Virus record (IMG/VR): IMGVR_UViG_3300046170_000371
Location: 1-64,000 of that record
Length of the DNA stretch: 64,000 nt
Reading direction: 5' to 3' (one strand)
DNA from: a virus
Positions within the stretch are counted from its first letter, which is position 1. Each line of letters opens with the position of its first letter. A model generated the notes under the pieces. That model saw nothing but the letters and a program-made list of their open reading frames with translations, did not search any database and was not told the origin of the DNA. The position numbers and the translations under genes are program-made. Positions 31,832 through 38,507 of this stretch are shown here, piece by piece.

Positions 31832-32204
31832 ATGAAATCTATTATTGCCGTTGCAGCTCTGTCTGCTTTGTCTGCCCCTGCTTTCGCTGGTCCTTATGCC
31901 AACATCGAAAACAATGCAGGCTGGGTTGGTGACGACTTCACCGCAGCTGTGACTGAAGTTCACGCTGGCTATGAGTTTGAAGCTAGCGATTCTGTTAGCC
32001 CTATATGTACAGGCAGGTCCTGCTTTCATCTCTATTGAAGATGAAGACTTGGAGACCGAAGTGTCTGGTAAGTTTGGTGTTACTGCCGATGTCTCAGAAT
32101 CATTCGAACTCTACGGAGAAGTCGCATTCCTCACGGAAGACCAAGAATTTGACGTGGATACCCTTACATTGGGTACCAAGGTTGGTGCCACCTACCGCTT
32201 CTGA
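31832..32204 (+). CDS. Outer-membrane beta-barrel-like protein (one frameshift)
   Basis: 123 residues after one extra C near 32001. Signal peptide MKSIIAVAALSALSAPAFAG, then alternating strands (HAGYEFEA, LYVQAGPAFISIED, FELYGEVAFLTED) and a C-terminal strand ending in Phe (VGATYRF), the signature recognised by the BAM machine. Small porin-like proteins of this kind occur in cyanophages and their hosts. It may alter the host surface, for example to block superinfection; that role is speculation. Its own terminator follows. Confidence 0.72.
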
Positions 32205-32220
32205 TAAATAAACAACTGTT

Positions 32221-32247
32221 CCCCCTCTAACGAGGGGGTATTTTTTT
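32221..32247 (+). terminator. Strong rho-independent terminator
   Basis: CCCCCTC-TAAC-GAGGGGG, a perfect 7-bp stem with the recurrent TAAC loop, then TA and seven T residues. Marks the change from plus-strand to minus-strand genes. Confidence 0.9.
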
Positions 32248-32255
32248 GTTCTTTT

Positions 32256-32570
32256 TTAACTGTAGATATCTTTGTAAACGTTATCTAGCTGTGGTCTAAA
32301 CCCTTCGCTCTTGCGTTTGTTCGCACCAATCTCTCGGTTACGTTCAATCTGTGCACCTAAGCCAACGCCCATACCACCTGTGCCTGGTGTTTGTGGTGTT
32401 GATGCTTGTGGACGCTTCGCTTGATAAGCACGGTCACCACGATATGCACGTGTCCTGCTTACTGCTTGAGCACGCTCGTTATATGCACCACTACCGTTGT
32501 AGTCACTTTTGTCTTGGTCGCTAAGCCTGCGCCTATCAACGGGTCCATTCTTGACACCAAACTTCTGCAC
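32256..32570 (-). CDS. Hypothetical basic Gly/Arg-rich protein (104 aa)
   Basis: Polar and basic, low complexity (VSRTRAYRGDRAYQAKRPQA, GTGGMGVGLGAQ). Possibly a virion or DNA-associated protein. Unrecognised. Confidence 0.55.
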   Translation of the reverse strand: MQKFGVKNGPVDRRRLSDQDKSDYNGSGAYNERAQAVSRTRAYRGDRAYQAKRPQASTPQTPGTGGMGVGLGAQIERNREIGANKRKSEGFRPQLDNVYKDIYS

Positions 32571-32583
32571 GGCACTACCTTCG

Positions 32584-32781
32584 TTATGTATCTATTGTAC
32601 TGAAGTAATCATCCCTAGGCTGTACATTGCCATCACAAATGAGCTTGTCTAAGTAATCTCTATCCGATTGCTCTAGTTCAACATAGTTGTCATAGAGCCA
32701 CTGCCATGCACTGTGCCATTCATCTAATGAGTTGCATGCAGTACTGCCAAACGCAATGCGCTTAGCTTCTTTGACATTCAC
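32584..32781 (-). CDS. Small hypothetical protein, GTG start (65 aa)
   Basis: GTGA overlap with the gene upstream. Trp/Asp-rich helices (DEWHSAWQWLYDNYVELE). Unrecognised. Confidence 0.5.
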   Translation of the reverse strand: MNVKEAKRIAFGSTACNSLDEWHSAWQWLYDNYVELEQSDRDYLDKLICDGNVQPRDDYFSTIDT

Positions 32782-32988
32782 AGACCCACTTCTTGGTTAA
32801 GCTTTTGCACTGCTTTAGCTACAGGCATCAGCGTAGCCATCAGCTTCTTAGGCGTCTCTGTTTCAATTAATGCAATCTTACTTTCGAAGCTCTGTAATCT
32901 TTGCGTCTTTCTTTTTAGTTTTGTAGTCAGTGAACTTCATACCAAGCAGCAGTGCTAGGGCAGGTCCAATTATATACTCTAGTGCCAT
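32778..32988 (-). CDS. Small membrane-anchored coiled-coil protein (69 aa, one frameshift)
   Basis: MALEYIIGPALALLLGMKFT is one transmembrane helix; after one extra base near 32892 the protein continues ESKIALIETETPKKLMATLM as a helix. This layout fits holins, spanin-like proteins or small tail-associated membrane proteins. No assignment is made. Confidence 0.5.
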
Positions 32989-33022
32989 ATCTATTTGTTA
33001 GCTAGCGATAGTCTAGCCTAAA

Positions 33023-33349
33023 TTATCCAATCATAAGACCATCATCATCAAGGTCTTCATTCTCATAGCTCTCGTCATCAATGTCAGTTGGCATAGGGTC
33101 GTCTGACATCATCAGCAGGTCCATAAAGGTCTCTTCACTAATGATTTCAGGCAGACCATTCTGGTGCTCGTCAATCTTAAACATGATGCCGTTAGCCATC
33201 AGTGTCTGCTGCACTCCGTTCTTCTGCTCCATGCGTGACTTAAGCAGTCGCAAGCATGTCTTCTCCAATGCTGGGCGGCTCATACGATTGACTTCGTATC
33301 GTGCTCGTGTCAGAGCAAAGCGTTGTTCTATCGATAGTGCTGCGTTCAT
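33023..33349 (-). CDS. nblA: NblA-like phycobilisome degradation adaptor
   Basis: 108 residues. The first 50 (LSIEQRFALTRARYEVNRMS, then a Leu-rich helix with RMEQKN) follow the NblA pattern: Leu-Ser/Thr-x-Glu-Gln-x-Phe, an acidic helix, MS and a second helix. NblA recruits the Clp protease to phycobilisomes. The C-terminal 55 residues are an acidic extension ending DDDGLMIG, not present in the 6-kDa host proteins. Functional nblA genes are reported in the related marine cyanophage lineage. Assignment is by pattern. Confidence 0.55.
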   Translation of the reverse strand: MNAALSIEQRFALTRARYEVNRMSRPALEKTCLRLLKSRMEQKNGVQQTLMANGIMFKIDEHQNGLPEIISEETFMDLLMMSDDPMPTDIDDESYENEDLDDDGLMIG

Positions 33350-33689
33350 CTAATTCTTCCTCAAATCTTTTGTTTGAAATCCATTCTTCAATCAATTCCT
33401 TTGCAGTCTCATTATAAAAAGACTGCTGTTGAAACCATACTAACCAAGGTTGAGAACCTTTGGAGTGATTACACTCAAGGCAGCATGGCAGCAAGTTACT
33501 GCGTAGGCTGTCTCCACCCTTTGACTTTGGCTTTATGTGGTCCAGTGTGGTTGCTCGATGACACCTGCAGTATCCGCAGAGTCCACCCCATCCATACTTA
33601 ATTGACTTTTTAAATCTGCGCTTGGCACTTTGCTTAGATAAGCAAGTGAGGTCGTACATAAGGTCCGACCAGTCTTCAGCAATTCCCAT
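33346..33689 (-). CDS. HNH endonuclease
   Basis: Clear HNH core: CGYCRCHRATTLDHIKPKSK (first Cys pair and catalytic His), then NLLPCCLECNHSKGSQ (Asn, second Cys pair and His). The frame stays open to 33240, overlapping nblA by 110 bases out of frame, which is unlikely; a TAG directly before the nblA ATG in another frame (at about 33350) is probably the true stop if one base is missing. Likely a homing or free-standing nuclease. Confidence 0.75.
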
Positions 33690-33755
33690 AGTTGTTATTA
33701 GGCAACTGCCTTAACTATAGTTATGTAACGTCTCCTATGTGTCTATGTAGTGCGA

Positions 33756-33996
33756 TTAATTGCACTTCTTAGCAACTAGTTGGTCCATCTTATCTTCAAT
33801 CCTAATGAGATGGTCCTCCATACGTAGCATTGCTGCTGTGAACTCCTGCTTTGGAGTGTATGTTTCAACTAACTTTAGCTCAAGCTTAGTCTACCTTGCT
33901 GTCTAACAAAGTCACACGATGATTTACTTTATTAAAAAGCACAGCAGTACCTGTAACTACAGCAATAATAACGGGCACGAATGTTTCAATCATCAT
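33756..33996 (-). CDS. Small membrane protein with coiled coil, holin-like (79 aa, one frameshift)
   Basis: MIETFVPVIIAVVTGTAVLF is a transmembrane segment; after one extra base near 33890 the frame continues LELKLVETYTPKQEFTAAML and RMEDHLIRIEDKMDQLV. One TM plus a coiled coil fits the haemolysin-XhlA-like holin pattern. Function inferred. Confidence 0.5.
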
Positions 33997-34189
33997 TTTC
34001 CACAGCCTTATAGCTAGTTGAGATAGACCATCCGTCTTCACCAAACGTGCCGGTCTCTTTGGTTTCCCATTTGTCTTCAGCCTTTTCAACAGGCTGCGTT
34101 TCAATCCACTCTTCTTCTGCCGCATCAAGCTTATGCGGAAGGGTGGTGTAGAACTTCTTTGCTTGTATGGCACGCTGAATTCTCTCCAA
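33986..34189 (-). CDS. Hypothetical acidic protein, start uncertain
   Basis: Reads KKFYTTLPHKLDAAEEEWIE, then GTFGEDGWSISTSYKAVE. Upstream in the same frame to about 34240 the sequence still looks coding (DGKWIFRFDTRSDLERI), so the real start is earlier than the TTG at 34189. It may be a non-ATG start, or an indel in the A7 run near 34252 may hide it. Unrecognised. Confidence 0.45.
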   Translation of the reverse strand: MERIQRAIQAKKFYTTLPHKLDAAEEEWIETQPVEKAEDKWETKETGTFGEDGWSISTSYKAVENDD

Positions 34190-34242
34190 GTCTGAGCGTG
34201 TGTCAAACCTGAAGATCCATTTCCCATCACTGGGAATATTGC

Positions 34243-34392
34243 CTAGTCCTTTTTTTCAGAGCCGGGCTTCATGGTGTTCACTGCACTAAGCACAAGCTGA
34301 ATCATGCTGTTCGACTTCAATGGAGTCAGAGCAATGATTTCACTAGCAGCTGCAAGAACAATCCAGAAGATTGCTGATTCTAGGATAGCCAT
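34243..34392 (-). CDS. Small membrane protein, holin-like (49 aa)
   Basis: MAILESAIFWIVLAAASEII is one transmembrane helix followed by ALTPLKSNSMIQLVLSAVNT, a second amphipathic segment, and a KPGSEKK end. Small proteins with this SEIIALxPLKSNS pattern are common in cyanophages, to my memory. Function unknown; a holin is one option. Confidence 0.55.
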   Translation of the reverse strand: MAILESAIFWIVLAAASEIIALTPLKSNSMIQLVLSAVNTMKPGSEKKD

Positions 34393-34432
34393 TGTATTAA
34401 TGAGGACTAACGTTATCTTTATTTTAACTACT

Positions 34433-34541
34433 AAACTACGCTAACTACAGTAGTTTTCTATATATCTATTATTTAATCCTACGTAGCTCCTATATATCTA
34501 TTATTTAAAAACAGTATATAGGGATTAGCGTAGTTAGCGTA
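34433..34541. repeat. Repeat-rich region beside the integrase
   Basis: Contains an inverted repeat (AAACTAC ... GTAGTTT), an 18-bp direct repeat CTATATATCTATTATTTA at 34458-34475 and 34490-34507, and GGGATTAGCGTAGTTAGCGT followed by AG, shared in near-identical form with 7440-7460. It overlaps the integrase 3' end. Candidate integrase arm sites or replication signals. Confidence 0.55.
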
Positions 34542-35333
34542 GCTTTTGTAGCGCTGCTTGTAGTAAGTGGAGGCGTGTCTTCCCGTACTGAGCAGTGGTA
34601 GAAGCTTTAGCGTGACCAGTAAGAATATCAATCATATATTCCTCAATGCCTGCGTCTCTACAACGAGTGTGAAAACTATGGCGAAGCGTATGTGCTGCTT
34701 CAAACTTAGGTAGCTGCATATTCTTTCTAAAGTTTTCGCTCCAGCTAGCGCCAGGGCGTAACGCTTTTGATTGACGAAAGTTACCTATCACCCGAGTACA
34801 GGCAGGGTGGATGGGCACCTTCCTTCTTGATGGTCTGTTTTTTAAGTCGCGGTTCTCTTGGTCTGTAAATGTGAAGTATGGAATGTCTGCATCTTGCACG
34901 ATGTTCTGTGGGTCAAGCCCTGCTACTTCACCGATGCGTGCGCCTGTAAACCAAAGGATTACAAAGTATGGGTCGTCGTGATACTGCTTGTAGTAATCCC
35001 ACTCGTAGAACTCTGGGTCCCTGCTTTCAATTACAAGCCCATCGTCTGCATCTAACCAAGGGTTATCAGCTTTTGTACCAGGCACCAGCTTCATCTTTCT
35101 ACCTTTATTCCAGATGGCTTTAAGACTGCTGAGCCTTGTCTTTGTTGTGCTTTCACACACCCGCTCTAACCAGTAGATGCGTTGGTCAAGCACTACTTCA
35201 TCTGTGACTTGGTCAATCGTTAGTTCTCCAATAGGTCCGACTGGCTTTGAGCCAGTTGGCATACGGTGGAGTCTGTGATTTTGTAAAGCTTCTTAAGCTT
35301 TGCGGCAAGGGTTTGCACCTTCATAGGGTTCAT
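34534..35333 (-). CDS. int: Tyrosine recombinase (phage integrase), one frameshift
   Basis: About 266 residues from ATG 35333 (MNPMKVQTLAAKLKKLYKIT) after adding one base near 35265; without it the frame starts at 35262. Catalytic residues: FTGARIGEVAGL (Arg I), HTLRHSFHTR (HxxR), LTGHAKASTTAQY (His and the Tyr nucleophile). The N-terminal SAM-like domain is in the frameshifted part. It would integrate the phage at a host tRNA gene, and a tRNA-like segment lies 70 bases upstream. The gene is complete apart from the indel. Confidence 0.9.
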
Positions 35334-35367
35334 TTGGGATATAAGCAACGCCTATCAACAACCTATT

Positions 35368-35391
35368 AAAAAACCCCACGATGTGTGGGGT
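35368..35391 (-). terminator. Minus-strand rho-independent terminator
   Basis: CCCCAC/GTGGGG stem with six T residues on the minus strand. It lies between the tRNA-like segment and the integrase start, and would end transcription coming from 35.5-36.6 kb before int. Confidence 0.8.
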
Positions 35392-35401
35392 AGGTGATGG
35401 G

Positions 35402-35462
35402 GAACGGAGAGGGTCGGATTCGAACCCACTCCTTTGGCGTAGCTAAGCGTAGATTAGCACGT
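35402..35462 (-). other. Candidate attP: tRNA 3'-end-like sequence
   Basis: On the minus strand, GTGGGTTCGAATCCGACC forms a T-arm with loop TTCGAAT (one stem mismatch), followed by CCTCTCCG, a tRNA-Ser/Leu-like acceptor 3' strand. Upstream is CTACGCTTAGCTACGC, where a class II variable arm would lie. No matching 5' acceptor (GGAGAGG) is found, so this is a 3' fragment, as expected for a phage attachment site that rebuilds the host tRNA on integration. The terminator at 35368 follows it. Confidence 0.6.
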
Positions 35463-35492
35463 CAAGTACCCTCGTCTAATCAGCTGTACTTA

Positions 35493-35864
35493 TCAGTCTG
35501 GTTGCTTGGAGTACTGCTTGCCCTTGGCTGTATCAGCACGTTTCTTAGCAGTGGTGCGTGCGTACTCTTTGTCGCTCATACCGTCACGCTTCTTCTTCGG
35601 GAGGTAACGCTCACCTGTTGCGCCTTTACCTTCGGTGCTGTTCTTGCCTGACTTAGTACCCCAATCTTCCTTGGTCCACTTTTTCATCTTGTTATCTTTG
35701 GCAGAAGGTTTACTACCTTCGTAGCCACCACCACTGTCTTTGTAGTACTTGGTTGCAAGCTGCATAGCACGAGCAGAGTGCTTGCCACCCATCTTTGCTT
35801 TCGCTCTTGATTTAGCGGCAGCCCATTTCTTTGGGTCTTTCTTTGTTGCTACTCCATCAGCCAT
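35493..35864 (-). CDS. DUF5872-like Lys-rich small protein (123 aa)
   Basis: Starts MADGVATKKDPKKWAAAKSR. The C-terminal half has KKWTKEDWGTKSGKN, GERYLPKK and SDKEYARTTAKKRA, a pattern seen in DUF5872 proteins of phages and giant viruses. Strongly basic; likely DNA-binding or virion-associated. Overlaps the next small gene by 8 bases. Confidence 0.6.
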   Translation of the reverse strand: MADGVATKKDPKKWAAAKSRAKAKMGGKHSARAMQLATKYYKDSGGGYEGSKPSAKDNKMKKWTKEDWGTKSGKNSTEGKGATGERYLPKKKRDGMSDKEYARTTAKKRADTAKGKQYSKQPD

Positions 35865-35940
35865 GCTTACACCCACAATCTTTTTTTACTTTTGCTTTCT
35901 TCTTATCGAGGAAAGCTTGTGCTTGTTGCTTCTTAGTCAT
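35857..35940 (-). CDS. Very small Lys-rich protein (27 aa)
   Basis: MTKKQQAQAFLDKKKAKVKK and CGC near the end. Its start is similar to the next gene (KQKAQAFFEKKK), so the two are paralogues. Overlaps at both ends support translation. Confidence 0.4.
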   Translation of the reverse strand: MTKKQQAQAFLDKKKAKVKKDCGCKHG

Positions 35941-36091
35941 CGGACTTGCCGTTCTTCTTTTCGAAGTGCTTGCGTAGTCCTTCAGGCATCTTAGATGAAT
36001 CAGTAGACTTTTTCTCGTCTCCTTCTTTCATCTTGCCTTTAGTTTCTTCTTTCTTCTTTTCGAAGAATGCTTGTGCTTTTTGTTTAGACAT
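35933..36091 (-). CDS. Small Lys/Glu-rich protein (52 aa)
   Basis: MSKQKAQAFFEKKKEETKGK, then Ser/Lys-rich and MPEGLRKHFEKKNGKSDD. Paralogous N-terminus with the 27-aa gene downstream. Possibly a DNA-condensing or virion protein. Unrecognised. Confidence 0.5.
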   Translation of the reverse strand: MSKQKAQAFFEKKKEETKGKMKEGDEKKSTDSSKMPEGLRKHFEKKNGKSDD

Positions 36092-36094
36092 GGA

Positions 36095-36394
36095 TTAACA
36101 TTTCCAACGACGACGTGCTGCTTTACCGCGTTCACCAGTCCAACCACGTGAGCGTGCACAGAATGATTTCTTGCGAGCACCTGCTTTAGTACCAGGTTTA
36201 CCATTAGGTGCTGGAGCTTTTAAATTGCTACCAGTCCTTTTATTAATAGATGCACGACCTTTAGCAGTCAGTCCTGCGCCTTCTTTAACGGATAGTTTGT
36301 GTCCGCCTTTGACGGTCATACCATCCATAGCACCTTTCTTTTTACTCTTGCCGTGAGCTTGTGCTTTAGATTTTGCGGCAGCTCTATCAGCCAT
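36095..36394 (-). CDS. DUF6321-like basic protein (99 aa)
   Basis: Contains GAGLTAKGRASINKRTGSNL and SFCARSRGWTGERGKAARRR, ending WKC, which matches a family of small basic proteins in phages and giant viruses (I recall DUF6321). Very basic, with two Cys. Probably a nucleic-acid binder. Confidence 0.6.
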   Translation of the reverse strand: MADRAAAKSKAQAHGKSKKKGAMDGMTVKGGHKLSVKEGAGLTAKGRASINKRTGSNLKAPAPNGKPGTKAGARKKSFCARSRGWTGERGKAARRRWKC

Positions 36395-36426
36395 AGATAA
36401 CAAGTGTGATGCTTTATATAGTTTAA

Positions 36427-36645
36427 CTAAAAATCTTCTTCTTTTTCTTTTTTCTCTTGCACTTTTGTAATGCCGTAGCTTGCTAGTACTGTTGTAACAA
36501 GAGAGCTTATAAATGCTGAGTCAACACTTTTTGCCATGCCAAAGTAACTAGCAGTAAGCACAGCAAGCGACCAGGTCAATACGCCTGCTGGAATGATGTT
36601 ATGAAATAATTGCCTTATTATATTATTCTTTTTGGGACTGTCCAT
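36427..36645 (-). CDS. Putative holin (72 aa, two TM segments)
   Basis: From ATG 36645: charged start, TM1 (IIPAGVLTWSLAVLTASYFG), TM2 (SAFISSLVTTVLASYGIT), then a charged tail KVQEKKEKEEDF. Small size, two TM helices and a charged C-terminus are the class II holin layout. The endolysin is 1.9 kb away on the other strand. Confidence 0.55.
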   Translation of the reverse strand: MDSPKKNNIIRQLFHNIIPAGVLTWSLAVLTASYFGMAKSVDSAFISSLVTTVLASYGITKVQEKKEKEEDF

Positions 36646-36698
36646 TAGAATACACTGAGGAAAAGATACAATAGTTAAAGCAACTTGTATGCAAATGT

Positions 36699-37079
36699 AT
36701 GAAGCGCTTACTTCTATTATTGCTGATTGCTGCACCTGTTAGCGCTCAATCAGTTACTCCTAATTTCACTACTGGTTCAATGACGCAGACAGTGACTGCT
36801 ACTCAAGAAGTTACTGAAACTATTGCTATTGAACGCTTCGGTGGTGCGGTTTCAACGTGGAATGGAGATAATGTGCAACCTACAGGAGACGCTACTGCTA
36901 CGTCTCCAGCAACCATTGATTTAACAGGCAGTAGTACTCAATTTTATGTCGTTGATCCGAGTCAGCCGTGGCAACTAGAAATCATTACAAGAGCAGCAGG
37001 ATTAGTAGAGACAGAGGATGTGACAAGAACAATCGAAACAAACACTACTACCAATACTTTGTCGGTATTCTCGCAGTAA
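36699..37079 (+). CDS. Secreted Thr-rich hypothetical protein (126 aa)
   Basis: Signal peptide MKRLLLLLLIAAPVSA, then a Thr/Ser/Val-rich beta-type chain (TTGSMTQTVTATQEVTETIA). It overlaps the next gene by about 110 bases. To my memory, cyanophages often carry such a pair near their late genes. Function unknown. Confidence 0.6.
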   Translation: MKRLLLLLLIAAPVSAQSVTPNFTTGSMTQTVTATQEVTETIAIERFGGAVSTWNGDNVQPTGDATATSPATIDLTGSSTQFYVVDPSQPWQLEIITRAAGLVETEDVTRTIETNTTTNTLSVFSQ

Positions 37080-37528
37080 TTTTCTGTAGCCCTGTATTTG
37101 CTGAAGGTAATACAAGTGTTGCTGCTAATCCAGTGGCGGCAATCAGTGGTTCAGTCGCTAACCAAGCGGTACAAATTAATCAAGGCTCTTTAAGCACACA
37201 ATCATTTGCAACAGGGCCACTACTGTAATGGTCCTGTAATTAGTATTACACCTTATTACTTGCAGACTGAATCGTTTACTTCTGTGTATGCGACTAATAG
37301 AAACTATGGTGGGCAGATAAGTTTGTCGATGCCACTTGATGGCAGTTCAGTTGAACTGTGTAAAGCACTAGCTCGTCAGAGGTTAGAGAAAGGGTCGGCT
37401 TGACTATGAGCTTGTGCGTATTAAAGAGTGCATCAATATACATCAGAGTGGATACTTGATACATCCCTGAAAGTCCGTTCTATTCTATTTGCGCCGACGT
37501 TCTAGTTGCCGCTGACGTGCCCAAGTAA
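36968..37528 (+). CDS. Secreted cyanophage protein (185 aa, three frameshifts)
   Basis: GTG start, TM/signal region FVGILAVIFCSPVFA, then VANQAVQINQGSLSTQSFAT. After extra bases near 37220, 37393 and 37464 it continues VISITPYYLQTESF, LDGSSVELCKALARQRLEKG and LIHPESPFYSICADV. The corrected frame returns exactly to phase at the TAA 37526-37528. Cys residues suggest disulfides in the periplasm. It converges with the minus-strand gene at 37485. Confidence 0.6.
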
Positions 37529-38050
37529 CTACTCTCTTGCCACGACGCTTCTGTATCTTATTGAGAATGACTTTCAATAGTGGCTTTATAAGCTTCAAAA
37601 GGTAATCAAAAAAAGTTTTAGCTACTAGAGCACCACCGACTGACGCTACTGCTGCGACAGTTGCTGTTGTTGCTGTGACAATCATTACTTCATTCGTAGG
37701 TAACGGTAGTTCAACTTCAATAATTGGAACGATGATTGCGTTACCTTCTGGCTCAACTTCAGTAAGAACTTCTGGTAGTTCAGGCAGGGGAGGTAGTGGT
37801 GGTGCTGGGGAGGTGACGGAGTGGTACAGGTGGAGGTGGCTGTACTGACTGCGGAGGATTACTTTGCTCTTGCTCTACTGGCTTCACTAGGTTGAGATGT
37901 TTGTGGAACACCTGGTTCAGCTATATCTTTTACTCGTGGTGGTATAGGCACCCATCTTGGTGGCTCAACCAACGGCAAATCTAATGTTGGAGCAGGTAAC
38001 TGAAATGCGTTTGGTAAAGGTATTGGTGGTAGCAGTGGTGCTACTTCCAT
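37485..38050 (-). CDS. Proline-rich protein with C-terminal membrane helix and basic tail (187 aa, two frameshifts)
   Basis: N-terminal Pro-rich stretch (MEVAPLLPPIPLPNAFQLPA, PPRWVPIPPRV), then further Pro-rich sequence in the two other frames, leading in frame into MIVTATTATVAAVASVGGAL (TM), FDYLLKLIKPLLKVIL and a basic tail (KRRGKRVVTWARQRQLERRR). Extra bases near 37866 and 37805. I recall similar Pro-rich plus TM proteins in cyanophages, near lysis or internal virion genes. Confidence 0.6.
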
Positions 38051-38178
38051 CTATCCATTGGGTCTTCATCACCCTCGCAGATAGCAACTGCTCGTTTGTA
38101 AAAATAGCAGTCTGTCTTATCTGCTTCTTCTAAAGCTTCTCTTACCTTCTCCCAATTCTTTCGTTCTGCTTCACTCAT
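38041..38178 (-). CDS. Small hypothetical protein (45 aa)
   Basis: Charged helix MSEAERKNWEKVREALEEAD, then Cys-containing CYFYKRAVAICEGDEDP. Overlaps both neighbours by a few bases. Unrecognised. Confidence 0.5.
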   Translation of the reverse strand: MSEAERKNWEKVREALEEADKTDCYFYKRAVAICEGDEDPMDRWK

Positions 38179-38447
38179 TCGTTCGTTTTAATAAAGTCCA
38201 TTTCAGCGTGCATCAGGTCACTGAGGTTAGACACCTGAGCGCAGCAGTTTTTGATGAGCCCACGTTGATTAGGCGTGAGGTTCTCTGCTTCAATTACATC
38301 TTCTGATAACACATTAGAGATATCACCAAGTGCCATAACGATGGCTGGCATTCCCCATTTTTCTACAAGCGACGACATCGCAGAGAGCAGTGGGTTTGAC
38401 CCTGTCTCTACAATTTTCCAGAAGTTAGCTCTTTCTTCAGTCGTCAT
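38175..38447 (-). CDS. Hypothetical protein (90 aa)
   Basis: Helical protein (NFWKIVETGSNPLLSAMSSL, then MPAIVMALGDISNVLSED) with two adjacent Cys (LIKNCCAQVSN). No TM of full length. Diverges from the endolysin gene. Confidence 0.55.
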   Translation of the reverse strand: MTTEERANFWKIVETGSNPLLSAMSSLVEKWGMPAIVMALGDISNVLSEDVIEAENLTPNQRGLIKNCCAQVSNLSDLMHAEMDFIKTNE

Positions 38448-38507
38448 AATGTAGCCCTATGTTAATACTATTCTAAAGTAGAATGTGTCAATAGAGTTAT
38501 ATTTATT

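Noticed and set aside
33240-33345. HNH protein extending out of frame through the nblA-like gene
   Set aside because: The last 35 residues of that frame lose HNH-family character, while the overlapping frame encodes the NblA-like start. A stop beside the nblA start is more likely.
35402-35487. A complete functional tRNA-Ser/Leu gene on the minus strand
   Set aside because: The T-arm and acceptor 3' strand are present, but no complementary 5' acceptor strand, D-arm or convincing anticodon arm could be fitted upstream. It is better read as an attP fragment.
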